Shown: positions 37,701 to 48,216 of the stretch, piece by piece | Position numbering within the stretch: position 1 is the first letter of the stretch | Layout of the letters: each line of letters begins with the position of its first letter | Assembly: GCF_000277405.1 (NCBI RefSeq) | Contig: NC_017741.1 | Coordinates: forward strand, 992,001 to 1,056,000 | Source: Helicobacter pylori Shi112 | Lineage (GTDB): Bacteria; Campylobacterota; Campylobacteria; Campylobacterales; Helicobacteraceae | Direction: 5' to 3' | Length of the DNA stretch: 64,000 nucleotides | The notes under the pieces: model-generated | Told to the model about the DNA's origin: nothing | Seen by the model: only the letters and a program-made list of their open reading frames with translations | Databases searched by the model: none | Made by a program: the position numbers and the translations under genes

Positions 37701-37810
37701 TCCACTGGAGTGTTGATAAAACTATAAGTCCCAAAAAACAAAACAAGAATCGCACAAACAATCACGATTATTCGCTGGCGTAAGGAAAATTCAATAATGG
37801 AAGCGAGCAT
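34751..37810 (-). CDS. cznA: RND metal efflux pump, inner-membrane subunit
   Basis: A 1019-residue heavy-metal efflux (HME) RND transporter with the expected twelve transmembrane segments and two large periplasmic loops. Typical parts are FINTPVDAFPDISPTQVKI near the start, LKLPGSSPEEMENNIVRPLE, and the membrane helix IAIGMLIDSAVVVVENAFE, which carries the proton-relay acidic residues in the DxxxVVxEN-type motif of HME pumps. H. pylori CznABC is known to export cadmium, zinc and nickel and to matter for urease modulation and colonisation. The start overlaps the cznB stop by one base. Recalled as HP0969. Confidence 0.94.
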   Translation of the reverse strand: MLASIIEFSLRQRIIVIVCAILVLFFGTYSFINTPVDAFPDISPTQVKIILKLPGSSPEEMENNIVRPLELELLGLKGQKSLRSISKYSISDITIDFDDSVDIYLARNIVNERLSSVMKDLPIGVEGGMAPIVTPLSDIFMFTIDGNITEIEKRQLLDFVIRPQLRMISGVADVNSIGGFSRAFVIVPDFNDMARLGISISDLEEAVRVNLRNSGAGRVDRDGETFLVKIQTASLSLEDIGKITVSTNLGHLHIKDFAKVISQSRTRLGFVTKDGVGETTEGLVLSLKDANTKEIITQVYQKLEELKPFLPNGVSINVFYDRSEFTQKAIATVSKTLIEAVVLIVITLFLFLGNLRASVAVGVILPLSLSVAFIFIKLSDLTLNLMSLGGLIIAIGMLIDSAVVVVENAFETLSTNTKTTKLHAIYRSCKEIAVSVVSGVVIIIVFFVPILTLQGLEGKMFRPLAQSIVYALLGTLVLSITIIPVVSSFVLKATPHSETFLTRFLNRIYAPLLEFFVHNPKKVILGAFVFLIASLSLFPFVGKNFMPALDEGDVVLSVETTPSISLDQSRDLMLNIESAIKKHVKEVKSIVARTGSDELGLDLGGLNQTDTFISFIPKKEWSVKTKDELLEKITDSLKDFKGINFSFTQPIEMRISEMLTGVRGDLAVKIFGDDISELNKLSFQIAQVLKGIKGSSEVLTTLNEGVNYLYVTPNKEAMANVGITSDEFSKFLKSALEGLVVDVIPTGISRTPVMIRQESDFASSITKIKSLALTSKYGVLVPITSIAKIEEVDGPVSVVRENSMRMSVVRSNVVGRDLNSFVEEAKKVIAQNIKLPPSYYITYGGQFENQQRANKRLSTVIPLSILAIFFILFFTFKSIPLALLILLNIPFAVTGGLIALFAVGEYISVPASVGFIALFGIAVLNGVVMIGYFKELLLQGKSVEECVLLGAKRRLRPVLMTACIAGLGLIPLLFSHSVGSEVQKPLAIVVLGGLVTSSALTLLLLPPMFMLIAKKIKIN

Positions 37811-38889
37811 TATTCTTCCCCTAAATTGTTGATCATGCCTTTTAACCCTATCAATGACCCCACTGCCACGCTGTCATTAGGGTGTAAATTTTTAGCGTTC
37901 ACGATAAAAATCTTGCTGCGTTCTTCTAAAACTTGAACCACCACAGGCCTAAAACCTTTAGGCGTTCTCACAAACACCAGGTAATCCTTTCCGTTTCTAA
38001 TCAAAGCGTTTGAAGGGATCAAAACCGAGCCTTTAGGCTGTGAGCCTTGAATATACATTTCTACCATTTCCCCCACATGGTAATTGCCCTCATCTAATAA
38101 AGCGGTGGCTAAAATCGTGTTAGAGCCTTTGTCTAACACCACCGAAACGCTTTGGATTTTTCCAATTTTTTCCCCCTCTTCATTATAGACCGGCGAATCT
38201 CTTTTAATGGATTTAGAAACGCCTATAGGCAATTTAATTTGAGCGATCAAATTATCGCTTTTTGAAATACGCACATAACTAGTGAAAGCTAAAATCTTCT
38301 CACCCACATTTTTAGGCGCTAACGCTAAAAGACCGCTATCTCTAGCCACAATCCTAAAACCATACTGCCCTTTAGGGTTTTTGGGATCCACGCCAAAGCT
38401 TTTAAACGCGCTCTCTAATTGTTCCACCTTTAAGCCCATTTCTTCACTGGTTAGAAAGCTAGTTTGATACTCCCTTTTAGGGATCACCCCAGCCCTATAA
38501 AGCTCTAAATCTTTTTTAGTAATATCTTTAGCGATTTTTAATTTATTTTGGTTGTTCTGCAATTCAAAATACAAATTGCTCAAATCAATAGAGCTCACTT
38601 CACAGATCGCATCTCCAGCTTTCACCTGCTCGCCCTCTCTTTTATAAACCGCGACCACAGACGCATCAAAGCTCAAGCTCTGCACCACAGAGCTTTTACT
38701 ATCAAAATCAATATAAGCGTTAAAAGGAAGCCCTTTACTAAAAATTTCTTTATCTAATTTAATAACCTTTAACCCCATGGGTTGCAAGTTTTTTTCTTCT
38801 AAAACAATTTCTGGATACTCTTTGGCCTCTAAAGAAACACCCATTGAAAAAATACCCATTAACATAAGCCACAATAACGCCCGCTTCAA
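37810..38889 (-). CDS. cznB: RND metal efflux pump, periplasmic adaptor
   Basis: A 359-residue membrane fusion protein. A signal peptide (about residues 1-22, ending LEAKEY) is followed by the lipoyl-like half-motif VVAVYKREGEQVKAGDAICEVSS, a helical hairpin region (LYFELQNNQNKLKIAKDITKKDLEL), and beta-barrel and C-terminal domains with VLIPSNALIRNGKDYLVFV. It should connect the CznA pump to the CznC outer-membrane channel. It overlaps cznC by 4 bases and cznA by 1, so the three genes form one translational unit. Confidence 0.92.
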   Translation of the reverse strand: MKRALLWLMLMGIFSMGVSLEAKEYPEIVLEEKNLQPMGLKVIKLDKEIFSKGLPFNAYIDFDSKSSVVQSLSFDASVVAVYKREGEQVKAGDAICEVSSIDLSNLYFELQNNQNKLKIAKDITKKDLELYRAGVIPKREYQTSFLTSEEMGLKVEQLESAFKSFGVDPKNPKGQYGFRIVARDSGLLALAPKNVGEKILAFTSYVRISKSDNLIAQIKLPIGVSKSIKRDSPVYNEEGEKIGKIQSVSVVLDKGSNTILATALLDEGNYHVGEMVEMYIQGSQPKGSVLIPSNALIRNGKDYLVFVRTPKGFRPVVVQVLEERSKIFIVNAKNLHPNDSVAVGSLIGLKGMINNLGEE

Positions 38890-40199
38890 TGCAATACTCC
38901 TAATCTGGTCAAGCTCTCCCCTAAAGTTTCTTCTAAAAGCGCGCTAATATCAATGTATTCAATCTTAGCTTCCGCTAGAGTGATGAGGGCGTCCATGTAA
39001 GAATTTTGATAAATCAAGTATTCAAAAAGCCCGATTTTTTGGGCTTCATAAGCGATGCGCCCCATTTCCATCAAACGCTTCTTATTGGCAATGGCTTCTT
39101 TTTGGGTTTCAATGTATGCTTCTTTGGTTTTGAGCTGGTTTAAGTAGGAGTTGGCGTTGATTCTAATGTTTCGTTTCATCACTTCATTTTGCGCGAGCGT
39201 CCCGCTTTGCAAATCCAAGAATTTACGCTTTTGATAGATATTTTTAGGCGTTACCGGTAAAGGGATATACACTTCCACGGAAAGATTGGTTGAAGAGTTA
39301 TAACTTTCAGAGCCAATCCCAAATTCAAATCCATTAAACACATCTCTATTAGCCAATTTCGCATTCACCTGATAATCTTTAGCCGTCAAATCCAAAATAT
39401 CCACATACAACGAGCGATCCAATTTAAACTTTAAAGCTTCAGGTTCTAATCGCACGTATTCAAAATCCAAACCGATCACCTTGACATCATGCAAATGGTC
39501 TAAATAAGTGTCAAAATGCGCCCCTTCTTTGACCGGCTCCACAATAGCGAGCATCGTGTCTAGCATTTTTTCTAAATCTATGAGTTTGGTTTCCACATTG
39601 GTTTTAGCGAGTTTGGATTCCAAATAAGAATTATTGAAGTTGATGTAATCCTTTTCGCTCATGCTGCCGGCTTTGACTTTTTCTTTAGCGATTTTGAGCT
39701 GCGAATAGAAGTTCGCTTCCCGTTGCACATACACCTGATACTTTTCTTTAGTCATCACATAAGTCAAATAAAGGCGTTTAGCGCCAATAAAAGCGAGATT
39801 TTTACTCAATTGATAACTTTTATCGTATTGAATGGTTTTAATAGAAAGGCTTTTGGATAAAAGCGAACTCACCCATGGGAGCTTGGGTCTTACCATTAAA
39901 AGGGTTCTGGGTTGCGCTTCTATAATGCCTTGGAAGTTTTTCACCATAGAAGTTTCATTCATAATGTAAGGGAAATCCCAAGCGTTCACGGAGCGTTGCT
40001 CATTCAAACGGCTTTTAAAATCGGCTTTTTTGCCGATCAACTCCATAGAGTTGGTTTCCACTTCTTTAAAAAATTCTTGTAGGGTAAAGGTTTTTGCATC
40101 AAGCGTGCCAACACCGCTTATTAAAAAAGTTACCCCCAAACAAAAACGCTGGACTTTGCACTTGAAGCCGCTAAATCGCAATTTCTTTAATATCCCCAA
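38886..40199 (-). CDS. cznC: RND metal efflux pump, outer-membrane channel
   Basis: A TolC-like outer-membrane factor of up to 437 residues. An N-terminal hydrophobic stretch ([18 protein letters not shown]) acts as signal peptide, and long helical segments follow, with the repeated pattern typical of the family (e.g. [21 protein letters not shown], first copy). The start is uncertain: the TTG at 40197-40199 lies inside the end of glyS (29-base overlap), and a second TTG six codons later is also possible; no ATG is available before the signal peptide. It is translationally coupled to glyS upstream and cznB downstream. Recalled as HP0971. Confidence 0.85.
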   Translation of the reverse strand: MGILKKLRFSGFKCKVQRFCLGVTFLISGVGTLDAKTFTLQEFFKEVETNSMELIGKKADFKSRLNEQRSVNAWDFPYIMNETSMVKNFQGIIEAQPRTLLMVRPKLPWVSSLLSKSLSIKTIQYDKSYQLSKNLAFIGAKRLYLTYVMTKEKYQVYVQREANFYSQLKIAKEKVKAGSMSEKDYINFNNSYLESKLAKTNVETKLIDLEKMLDTMLAIVEPVKEGAHFDTYLDHLHDVKVIGLDFEYVRLEPEALKFKLDRSLYVDILDLTAKDYQVNAKLANRDVFNGFEFGIGSESYNSSTNLSVEVYIPLPVTPKNIYQKRKFLDLQSGTLAQNEVMKRNIRINANSYLNQLKTKEAYIETQKEAIANKKRLMEMGRIAYEAQKIGLFEYLIYQNSYMDALITLAEAKIEYIDISALLEETLGESLTRLGVLH

Positions 40200-42273
40200 T
40201 TTCTAAGAAACTTTGATACACGCCCCACAAGAAATTTTTACGATTTTTTTGGATTTCTATATCTTTATCCATCACCAGCACGCTTTTAAAATATTCTTCT
40301 AAAGGTGCATGCAAACCAAAATAAGCCTCTATTTTGCTATCCAAACTCTCAAAAGCGCTTGTTTTGATCGCATTGAACGCTTCAAAAAGGGCATGCTCTT
40401 GCGATTCTTTGAAAAGACTTATAGAAAACTCGCTTGATTCGTTAGGGTTTCTGTCTTTATTGATATTGGCTAGGCGTTTGAAAGCGCTAAAAAGCAACTC
40501 TTTTTTTTGAGCGTTCTTGGGATCGTCTAAAAAGCGTTTTAAGGCTTTGACTTTTTGAATGATTTTAACAATACCTCGCTCGTTGGTGTTTAACACGCTC
40601 CTTATGATAGAGGGGTTACAATCTATTAAATTATTAAAGCGCTCCAGTAAAAACTTCTCTAAAATCTCTAAATCAAAGCTTTGATAAACGCCCACTTTTT
40701 CAAAGAGGTTTTTTAAATCCGCTTTCAAATCAAATTCTAACCCATAATGTGCAACGATTTTCAATAGCCCAAAACTCAAGCGCCTTAAAGCAAAAGGATC
40801 TTTAGATCCGCTAGGGATTTTACCCACGCTAAAAAGAGAAAAAAGGCTGTCTAATTTCAAGCTCAAAGCCACGATCGCGCTAAAAACGCTAGAGGGCAAG
40901 GGAGCGTTTTCGCTTGCGGGCAAATACTGCTCTTTCACACTCAAAGCGACTAACTCGTTTTCGTTTTGTTTTAAAGCGTAGTAATAGCCCATGATCCCTT
41001 GAAGCTCGCTAAATTCATACACCACTTCACTGAGTAAATCCGCCTTAGCGATTCTAACGGCTCGGCCAACCAACTCAAGGGCTTTTTCTAAAGGCATGTT
41101 TAAAGATGAAGCGTATTTTTGCGTCAAATATTGAGCGATGATTGCTTCTCGCTCCATTTTATCCTTCAAAGTCCCTAAACCTTGCACAAAAACCACGCTC
41201 TCTAAAGGGGCGTTATCTAAAGGCTTTTTGAGATCGTTTTCATAAAAGAAAACCGCATCGCTCAAACGGGCTTTTAAAACCTTTTGATTGCCTGCAATGA
41301 TTTTTTGCTTGTCTTTACTGATAGCGTTGCTCACCACAATAAAGCCGTTGTGTAATGTTGGGCTTTCTTGGATTTTTTGATTAAAGGCTGCAAAATAGCG
41401 TTGGTTTTCTTTCATGGAAGTGGTGATGATTTCACTGGGTAATTTTAAAAACGCCTTGTCAAACTCCCCTAAAAGCGCGCTGGGGTATTCCGTGATCGCT
41501 ACCACCTCATCTAATAAATCCCTATCTATTTCTACGATGATGTGACGCTTTGTTTCTAGCTCTTTAATTTCTTGTAAGATTTTAGCTTCGCGCTTTTTAG
41601 GGTCTAAAATGACATGGTTTTTTTCTAAAACTTCAAAATAGGCTTTAGGGCTATCCACTTGGATAAAATCAAAACCCTCTTGTCGGTGCGCTTTCGTGGC
41701 TTGTTTGGTTTTAAAGCCATACTCTTTGACTTCAATATCGTTAAAATTTTCCCCATTAAACAACACGCAAATGTTATGAATGGGTCTGATAAAGCTTTTT
41801 TCCACGCTGCCCCAACGCATAGACTTCCCGAAATTCAAACCCTCTAAAAACTCTAACACAATGGGCATGATTAAGTCTTTTGTAGGCTCTTTCGCATGGA
41901 TTTTAGCGTGATAAAGCACCTCTTTATTGTTTTTGAACGCTGTTTGGAAATGCTGGTGATCTTTTAACCCTAATTTTTGATAAAACCCTAAACCTAACGC
42001 ATTCAACCCTTGCGTTTTATCTTGATGGTTGCATGCGATTTTAACGGGAGGCCCAAAAAATTCCTCTTTGGTTTCTTGGGTTAAAAGGGGAAAATCTTTA
42101 ACCAACAAACACAAACGCCTAGGGGTGTAAAAAATCTCTATCTTTCCCACTTCTAAAGCGCGCTTATTAAAAAGAGCGTGGAGTTTTTTAGGCATTTCTT
42201 TATATTCATTCAATAACGCTTGAGCGGGCAATTCTTCAACCAAAATCTCTACTAACAATTCATCTGAATGCAA
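40171..42273 (-). CDS. glyS: Glycyl-tRNA synthetase beta subunit
   Basis: A 700-residue beta subunit, of the usual length. It begins [16 protein letters not shown], the family N-terminus, with the later [22 protein letters not shown] and [15 protein letters not shown], which are characteristic of the HD-like and C-terminal regions. It pairs with GlyQ (25506-26402) to charge tRNA-Gly. The unrelated metal pump genes follow with a 29-base overlap, so cznC expression is probably tied to this housekeeping gene. Recalled as HP0972. Confidence 0.96.
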   Translation of the reverse strand: MHSDELLVEILVEELPAQALLNEYKEMPKKLHALFNKRALEVGKIEIFYTPRRLCLLVKDFPLLTQETKEEFFGPPVKIACNHQDKTQGLNALGLGFYQKLGLKDHQHFQTAFKNNKEVLYHAKIHAKEPTKDLIMPIVLEFLEGLNFGKSMRWGSVEKSFIRPIHNICVLFNGENFNDIEVKEYGFKTKQATKAHRQEGFDFIQVDSPKAYFEVLEKNHVILDPKKREAKILQEIKELETKRHIIVEIDRDLLDEVVAITEYPSALLGEFDKAFLKLPSEIITTSMKENQRYFAAFNQKIQESPTLHNGFIVVSNAISKDKQKIIAGNQKVLKARLSDAVFFYENDLKKPLDNAPLESVVFVQGLGTLKDKMEREAIIAQYLTQKYASSLNMPLEKALELVGRAVRIAKADLLSEVVYEFSELQGIMGYYYALKQNENELVALSVKEQYLPASENAPLPSSVFSAIVALSLKLDSLFSLFSVGKIPSGSKDPFALRRLSFGLLKIVAHYGLEFDLKADLKNLFEKVGVYQSFDLEILEKFLLERFNNLIDCNPSIIRSVLNTNERGIVKIIQKVKALKRFLDDPKNAQKKELLFSAFKRLANINKDRNPNESSEFSISLFKESQEHALFEAFNAIKTSAFESLDSKIEAYFGLHAPLEEYFKSVLVMDKDIEIQKNRKNFLWGVYQSFLEIGDIKEIAI

Positions 42274-42384
42274 AATCTCAATTCTCCCTAAAAAACAAAA
42301 TCACTTTTAAGACTAAATCATGTTAGAATTATACATGAATTTATTATTAGTTCAGTTTATTTCTCAACACAAAAGGTAGGCGTT

Positions 42385-43443
42385 TTGAAACATTTGACCC
42401 CACTCACTCACACCATCTTTAAAGCCTTATTGCTAGGCACAGCCTTGAGTGCATCTTTAAGCTTAGCCGCAACAGAAAGCCCCGCTAAAACAGAGCCTAA
42501 GTCCGCTAAAGGGGTTAAAAACAAACCCAAATCGCCCGTTACTAAAGTCATGATGACCAATTGCGATAGTATTAAAGATTTTAACGCTAAGCAAAAAGAA
42601 GTCTTAAAAGCCGCTTATCAATTCGGCTCTAAAGAAAATTTAGGCTATGAAATGGCGAGTATTGCATGGAAAGAGTCATGCGCAGGGGTTTATAAAATCA
42701 ATTTTTCGGATCCGAGCGCGGGCGTGTATCATTCCTATATCCCAAGCGTTCTAAAAAGCTATGGGCATAATGATAGCCCCTTTTTGCGTAATGTGATGGG
42801 GGAATTGCTCATTAAAGACGATGCGTTTGCTTCTGAAGTGGCTTTAAAAGAGTTGCTCTATTGGAAAACACGCTACCATGACAATCTAAAAGACATGATT
42901 AAATCTTACAACAAGGGCAGTCGTTGGGAAAGGAGTGAAAAGTCTAACGCTGAAGCTGAAAAATATTACGAAGAGATACAAGACAGGATCAGGCGTTTGA
43001 AAGAATCTAAAATCTTTGATTCGCAGTCTAGTAATGACCAAGAATTGCAAAAAAGCGCTAATAGCAACTTGGATTTAGACCCTATCGGCAACGCCATGCC
43101 CCAAACCTTAATTGCCAAAGAAACTCAAACAGAAGAAACCCAAGCAGAAAAATCCCAAGAAATGAAAGAGGCAACTAGCGAGCAAACAACCAGTAAGCCA
43201 GAAAAAGCAAAAGATAAACCCATGCATTTGGCTCAAACCAACAGCGCTGATTTCACACCCGCTAAAAAAAGCCCTCAAAAACCGGCTAAAGTGAGTCCAA
43301 AACGCTCCCCCAAAAACAATAAAAATAATGTAAAAAGCAGCACCAAAACCGCTTCCAAAAAACAAGAAGTGTGCAAAAATTGCTCTCCAGGGCAAAAAAA
43401 TGCGATTTTAGCTAACCGCATCACCCTCATGCAAGAGCTTTAA
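42385..43443 (+). CDS. Secreted protein with lytic-transglycosylase-like core
   Basis: A 352-residue protein that starts with TTG after AAAGG. A signal peptide (about residues 1-28, ending SLAATES) is followed by a folded part (about 55-205) and a long Lys/Pro/Thr/Gln-rich tail (from about 235) that looks disordered. In the folded part, ENLGYEMASIAWKESCAG with a possible catalytic glutamate, DPSAGVYHSYIPSVL, and MIKSYNKGSRW recall the layout of SLT-type transglycosylases (ES..., G-Y..., YNxG), but the match is weak. A CxxC (VCKNCSPG) lies near the C-terminus. gpmI follows 12 bases on. Recalled as HP0973; the function is not established. Confidence 0.65.
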   Translation: MKHLTPLTHTIFKALLLGTALSASLSLAATESPAKTEPKSAKGVKNKPKSPVTKVMMTNCDSIKDFNAKQKEVLKAAYQFGSKENLGYEMASIAWKESCAGVYKINFSDPSAGVYHSYIPSVLKSYGHNDSPFLRNVMGELLIKDDAFASEVALKELLYWKTRYHDNLKDMIKSYNKGSRWERSEKSNAEAEKYYEEIQDRIRRLKESKIFDSQSSNDQELQKSANSNLDLDPIGNAMPQTLIAKETQTEETQAEKSQEMKEATSEQTTSKPEKAKDKPMHLAQTNSADFTPAKKSPQKPAKVSPKRSPKNNKNNVKSSTKTASKKQEVCKNCSPGQKNAILANRITLMQEL

Positions 43444-43455
43444 AAAGTCCTAAAA

Positions 43456-44931
43456 ATGGCACAAAAAACTCTTTTGATTATCACTGATGGCATCGGGTAT
43501 CGTAAAGATAGCGATCATAACGCATTCTTTCATGCTAAAAAACCCACTTATGACTTGATGTTTAAAACCTTGCCTTATAGCCTAATTGATACGCATGGCT
43601 TGAGCGTGGGTCTACCTAAGGGGCAAATGGGAAATTCTGAAGTGGGGCATATGTGTATTGGGGCTGGTAGGGTGCTGTATCAAGATTTAGTTAAAATTTC
43701 TTTAAGCCTTCAAAACGATGGCTTAAAAAACAACCCCGCTTTTTTAAACACGATCCACAAAAGCAAAGTGGTGCATCTTATGGGTTTAATGAGCGATGGA
43801 GGCGTGCATTCACACATTGAGCATTTTATCGCTTTGGCTTTAGAGTGTGAAAAATCCCATAAAAAAGTCTGTCTGCATTTAATCACCGATGGGCGCGATG
43901 TCGCTCCTAAAAGCGCTTTAACTTATTTAAAACAAATGCAAAATATCTGCAATGAAAGCATTCAAATCGCTACCATAAGCGGTCGTTTTTATGCCATGGA
44001 TAGGGATAATCGCTTTGAAAGGATTGAGCTTGCGTATCATAGCTTAATGGGGCTTAATCACACGCCTTTAAGCCCTAGCGAGTATATCCAAAGCCAGTAT
44101 GATAAAAATATCACCGATGAATTTATCATGCCCGCTTGTTTTAAAGATTATTGCGGCACGCAAGATGATGAAAGTTTTATTTTTATCAATTTCAGGAATG
44201 ATAGGGCCAGAGAAATCGTGAGCGCTTTAGGCCAAAAGGAATTTAGCGGCTTTAAGCGCCAAACTTTTAAAAAACTCCATATCGCTACCATGACGCCTTA
44301 TGATAACACTTTCCCCTACCCTGTTTTATTCCCCAAAGAAAGCGTTCAAAACACGCTCGCTGAAGTGGTCTCTCAACACAACCTGACCCAAAGCCATATC
44401 GCTGAAACTGAAAAATACGCGCATGTAACTTTTTTCATCAATGGCGGGGTGGAAGCGCCTTTTAAAAATGAAAACCGGGTGCTTATCCAAAGCCCAAAAG
44501 TAACCACTTATGACTTAAAGCCTGAAATGAGCGCTAAAGAAGTAACCCTTGCGGTGTTAGATCAAATGGAATTAGGCACGGATTTGATCATTGTGAATTT
44601 TGCTAATGGCGATATGGTGGGGCATACGGGGAATTTTGAAGCGAGCATCAAAGCGGTAGAAGCGGTGGATGCATGCTTAGGAGAAATCCTTTCATTGGCT
44701 AAAAAATTGGATTACGCCATGCTTTTAACCAGCGATCATGGGAATTGCGAACGCATGAAAGATGAAAATCAAAACCCCTTAACCAACCACACCGCCGGGA
44801 GCGTGTATTGCTTTGTTTTGGGGAATGGAGTTAGATCTATTAAAAACGGAGCGCTAAACAATATCGCTAGCAGCGTGTTAAAACTCATGGGCCTTAAAGC
44901 CCCAGCAACGATGGACGAACCCCTATTTTAA
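43456..44931 (+). CDS. gpmI: 2,3-bisphosphoglycerate-independent phosphoglycerate mutase
   Basis: A 491-residue enzyme of the alkaline-phosphatase superfamily that interconverts 3- and 2-phosphoglycerate in glycolysis and gluconeogenesis using two Mn2+ ions. The nucleophile is Ser61 in [17 protein letters not shown]; metal ligands are seen at ITDG (Asp11), [23 protein letters not shown] and LTSDHGNCE. The length is normal. No Shine-Dalgarno is clear, which fits coupling to the preceding gene 12 bases upstream. gatC follows after 14 bases. Confidence 0.96.
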   Translation: MAQKTLLIITDGIGYRKDSDHNAFFHAKKPTYDLMFKTLPYSLIDTHGLSVGLPKGQMGNSEVGHMCIGAGRVLYQDLVKISLSLQNDGLKNNPAFLNTIHKSKVVHLMGLMSDGGVHSHIEHFIALALECEKSHKKVCLHLITDGRDVAPKSALTYLKQMQNICNESIQIATISGRFYAMDRDNRFERIELAYHSLMGLNHTPLSPSEYIQSQYDKNITDEFIMPACFKDYCGTQDDESFIFINFRNDRAREIVSALGQKEFSGFKRQTFKKLHIATMTPYDNTFPYPVLFPKESVQNTLAEVVSQHNLTQSHIAETEKYAHVTFFINGGVEAPFKNENRVLIQSPKVTTYDLKPEMSAKEVTLAVLDQMELGTDLIIVNFANGDMVGHTGNFEASIKAVEAVDACLGEILSLAKKLDYAMLLTSDHGNCERMKDENQNPLTNHTAGSVYCFVLGNGVRSIKNGALNNIASSVLKLMGLKAPATMDEPLF

Positions 44932-44945
44932 ACTAAAGGAAGAGA

Positions 44946-45227
44946 ATGCAAATTGATGACGCATTATTGCAACGCTTGGAAAAACTGAGCATGCTAGAGA
45001 TTAAAGATGAGCATAAAGAGAGCGTTAAAGGCCATTTAGCCGAGGTTTTAGGCTTTGTGGAAAACATTTTCGCTTTAGAAACTAATGATCTAAAAACAGA
45101 TACAAAGCTATGCACCCCCTTAAGAGAAGATGAGCCCAAAAGCCAACCCCACATTGCCGAAGAGATTTTAAGCCAAAACAAACACAGCCAGGATCATTAC
45201 TTCGTTGTGCCCAAAATCATTGAATAG
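44946..45227 (+). CDS. gatC: Aspartyl/glutamyl-tRNA amidotransferase subunit C
   Basis: A 93-residue subunit of the GatCAB amidotransferase, which converts mischarged Glu-tRNA-Gln and Asp-tRNA-Asn; H. pylori lacks GlnRS-type direct charging and needs it. The N-terminal [19 protein letters not shown] and the later LREDEPK and the ending [10 protein letters not shown] are typical. AAGGAAGAG precedes the ATG. gatA and gatB are not in this window. A strong hairpin terminator follows. Confidence 0.93.
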   Translation: MQIDDALLQRLEKLSMLEIKDEHKESVKGHLAEVLGFVENIFALETNDLKTDTKLCTPLREDEPKSQPHIAEEILSQNKHSQDHYFVVPKIIE

Positions 45228-45248
45228 GTTTTATTGAATAGGTTTCAT

Positions 45249-45271
45249 ATCAAGTTAAAAACTTGATTTTT
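45249..45271 (+). terminator. Rho-independent terminator after gatC
   Basis: ATCAAGTT - AAA - AACTTGAT gives an 8-bp stem followed by TTTT. It also lies 28 bases from the convergent bioA stop and may serve both strands. Confidence 0.8.
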
Positions 45272-45298
45272 GAAATCAAACAGACAGAAAAAACGCTT

Positions 45299-46609
45299 TC
45301 AGCCTTTTTTTAACCCATCAAGAATTTCCACTAACCCCGCAATCGCCTTGTTGATTTCTTCATGCGTGATAATGTAAGGGGGCATGAGGTAAATGGTGTT
45401 GTTTAAAGGGCGCAATAACAGGCCTTTGGTTAGAGCTTTTTTAAAAACCGCCAAACTCAAACGCTCTTTGGTTTGAATGAAGACTTCAAATGCAAAAACC
45501 ATGCCCAAATGCCTTAAATCAGACACCACTTGTTGCTCTATCAAGGGTTTTAATGCGTTTTGGAGCGCGTTAAAAATAAATTCGCTTAAAGCCTTGTTCT
45601 TTTCAATAACGTTTTCTTTTTCAAAAATATCCAGCGTAGCGTTCGCGCATGCGCATGCTAGGGCGTTTCCTGTGTAGCTGTGCGAATGCAAAAACGCTTT
45701 ATTTTCTTCATAGGGAGCGTAAAATTGGTTATAGATTTCATTGCGGGTTAATAGCGCGCTTAAAGGCAAATACCCCCCACTAATCCCTTTAGACAAGCAT
45801 AAAAAATCCGGCTCAATTTCGCATTGTTCAAAAGCGAACATGCTCCCTGTGCGCCCAAACCCGGTAGCGATTTCATCAAAAATAATGTGGATGTTTTTTT
45901 GCTTGCACAATAAAACGGCTTGTTTTAAATATTTTGCGCTATAAATATGCATATTCCCTGCGCATTGCAAAAGAGGCTCTGCAATGAAGGCGCAAATTTC
46001 TTCATGATGCTTGTCTAACAAACGCTTCAAAGCGTTCAAACTACTTTCTATTTCATTGTCGTTTTTAGGCACAGGCGTAGTGAGATTTTTGAGCAATAAA
46101 GGGGTGTAAGTGTCTTTATAAAGTTTCACATCGCCCGCGCTTAACGCTCCCAAAGTCTCGCCATGATAGGAATTAGAGAGCGATAAAAAAAGCTTTTTGC
46201 GGCTCGTTTGATTCTTTAAAAAATGGGCGTGATAGCTCATTTTCAAAGCGATTTCAATACAAGATGAGCCGTTATCCGCATAAAAGCATTTGTCCATATG
46301 AGTGAGCTGGCAAAGCCTTTGAGAGAGCGTGATGACGGGCTTATGGCTGAAAGAAGCCAAAAGGACATGTTCTAGATTATCAATTTGATTTTTAAGCTGC
46401 TGGCTGATATAGGCGTTATTATGCCCAAAAAGATTCACCCACCATGAGCTGATCAAATCCATGTAAGCGTTATCATTAAAATCATAGAGATAAATCCCTT
46501 GAGCCTTTTTAATGGGGATAATGGGGAAATTTTGATGCTCTTGCATTTGCGAGCAAGGGTGCCAAAGATACTCCAAATCCAAAGCGGCTAAATTTTCTTG
46601 AAAATTCAT
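45299..46609 (-). CDS. bioA: Adenosylmethionine-8-amino-7-oxononanoate aminotransferase
   Basis: A 436-residue class III aminotransferase of biotin synthesis, which transfers the amino group of S-adenosylmethionine to KAPA to form DAPA. The N-terminal [39 protein letters not shown], and [18 protein letters not shown] support BioA; the PLP lysine is in [14 protein letters not shown]. It is divergent from the PpiD-like gene with about 130 bases between the starts. Recalled as HP0976. Confidence 0.95.
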   Translation of the reverse strand: MNFQENLAALDLEYLWHPCSQMQEHQNFPIIPIKKAQGIYLYDFNDNAYMDLISSWWVNLFGHNNAYISQQLKNQIDNLEHVLLASFSHKPVITLSQRLCQLTHMDKCFYADNGSSCIEIALKMSYHAHFLKNQTSRKKLFLSLSNSYHGETLGALSAGDVKLYKDTYTPLLLKNLTTPVPKNDNEIESSLNALKRLLDKHHEEICAFIAEPLLQCAGNMHIYSAKYLKQAVLLCKQKNIHIIFDEIATGFGRTGSMFAFEQCEIEPDFLCLSKGISGGYLPLSALLTRNEIYNQFYAPYEENKAFLHSHSYTGNALACACANATLDIFEKENVIEKNKALSEFIFNALQNALKPLIEQQVVSDLRHLGMVFAFEVFIQTKERLSLAVFKKALTKGLLLRPLNNTIYLMPPYIITHEEINKAIAGLVEILDGLKKG

Positions 46610-46738
46610 GTTAAAAACTCTCTATAATAAGGATAATTTTAATAACCTTTGGTTAAAATAAGGTTATTTGATTTTACTATAAGGTTGTTTAAACCTGAAT
46701 TTCACATTTTTGATTTTTTAAAAGGGATTAGAGTTCTT

Positions 46739-48202
46739 ATGATTGAATGGATGCAAAATCATAGAAAGTATTTAGTGGTTACAATATGGATAAGCACGAT
46801 CGCTTTTATTGCCGCTGGGATGATAGGCTGGGGGCAATACAGCTTTTCTTTAGATAGCGATAGCGCTGCCAAAGTGGGACAGATTAAGATTTCTCAAGAA
46901 GAATTAGCCCAAGAATACCGCCGCCTTAAAGATGCATACGCTGAGTCTATCCCCAATTTTAAAGAACTCACTGAAGATCAAATCAAGGCCATGCATTTAG
47001 AAAAAAGCGCTTTAGATTCGCTCATCAATCAAGCCCTATTGAGAAATCTCGCTTTAGATTTAGGGCTTGGCGCTACAAAGCAAGAAGTGGCGAAAGAGAT
47101 CCGAAAAACGAGCGTTTTTCAAAAAGATGGCGTTTTTGATGAAGAATTGTATAAAAATATCTTGAAGCAAAGCCATTACCGCCCCAAGCATTTTGAAGAA
47201 AGCGTTGAAAGGCTTTTAATCCTTCAAAAAATCAGCGCTCTATTCCCCAAAACCACTACTCCTTTGGAGCAATCCAGTTTATCGCTTTGGGCAAAATTGC
47301 AAGACAAATTAGACATTCTTATCCTAAACCCCAATGATGTTAAGATTTCTCTTAATGAAGAAGAGATGAAAAAATATTACGAGTCCCATAAAAAGGATTT
47401 CAAAAAGCCCACAAGCTTTAAAACACGCTCTTTATATTTTGACGCTAGTTTGGAAAAACCTAACTTGAAAGAGTTGGAGGAATACTACCATAAAAACAAG
47501 GTGTCCTATTTGGATAAAGAGGGGAAATTACAAGATTTTAAAAGCGTTCAAGAGCAAGTCAAGCATGATTTAAGCATGCAAAAAGCGAATGAAAAAGCTT
47601 TAAGGAGTTATATCGCTTTAAAAAAAGCGAACGCGCAAAACTACACCACGCAAGATTTTGAAGAAAACAACTCCCCCTATACTGCTGAAATCACGCAAAA
47701 ACTCGCCGCTCTCAAGCCCCTTGAAATCCTAAAACCAGAGCCTTTTAAAGATGGTTTTATTGTGGTGCAGCTCATCTCTCAAGCCAAAGACGAATTGCAG
47801 AATTTTAATGAAGCTAAAAGCGCTCTTAAAACCCGCTTGACTCAAGAAAAAACCCTTACGGCGTTACAAACCTTAGCTAAAGAAAAGCTTAAGGATTTTA
47901 AAGGCAAAAGCGTGGGCTATGTGAGCCCTAATTTTGGAGGCACTATTAATGAGCTTAGCCAAGAAGAAAGCGCTAAGTTTATCAACGCCCTTTTTAACCG
48001 CCAGGAAAAAAAGGGGTTTATCGCTATTAATAATAAAATGGTGCTCTATCAAATCACAGAGCAAAATTTCAACCACTCATTTAGCGCAGAAGAAAGCCAG
48101 TATATGCAGCGTTTAGTCAATAACACTAAAACGGATTTTTTTGATAAAGCGTTGATAGAAGAATTGAAAAAACGCTATAAGATAGTCAAATACATTCAAT
48201 AA
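46739..48202 (+). CDS. PpiD/SurA-like membrane-anchored chaperone
   Basis: A 487-residue protein with one N-terminal transmembrane anchor (LVVTIWISTIAFIAAGMIGWG, about residues 13-33) and a periplasmic SurA_N-type helical domain (AAKVGQIKISQEELAQEYRR through EESVERLLILQKISALFP). It resembles PpiD, which helps outer-membrane and secreted proteins fold. I do not see a clear parvulin domain in the middle, so peptidyl-prolyl isomerase activity is doubtful. The frame is open 30 codons further upstream, but the ATG at 46739 fits the anchor and has AAAAGGGA before it. The stop precedes ftsA by 14 bases. Recalled as HP0977. Confidence 0.82.
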   Translation: MIEWMQNHRKYLVVTIWISTIAFIAAGMIGWGQYSFSLDSDSAAKVGQIKISQEELAQEYRRLKDAYAESIPNFKELTEDQIKAMHLEKSALDSLINQALLRNLALDLGLGATKQEVAKEIRKTSVFQKDGVFDEELYKNILKQSHYRPKHFEESVERLLILQKISALFPKTTTPLEQSSLSLWAKLQDKLDILILNPNDVKISLNEEEMKKYYESHKKDFKKPTSFKTRSLYFDASLEKPNLKELEEYYHKNKVSYLDKEGKLQDFKSVQEQVKHDLSMQKANEKALRSYIALKKANAQNYTTQDFEENNSPYTAEITQKLAALKPLEILKPEPFKDGFIVVQLISQAKDELQNFNEAKSALKTRLTQEKTLTALQTLAKEKLKDFKGKSVGYVSPNFGGTINELSQEESAKFINALFNRQEKKGFIAINNKMVLYQITEQNFNHSFSAEESQYMQRLVNNTKTDFFDKALIEELKKRYKIVKYIQ

Positions 48203-48216
48203 TGCAAGGGGAAATC

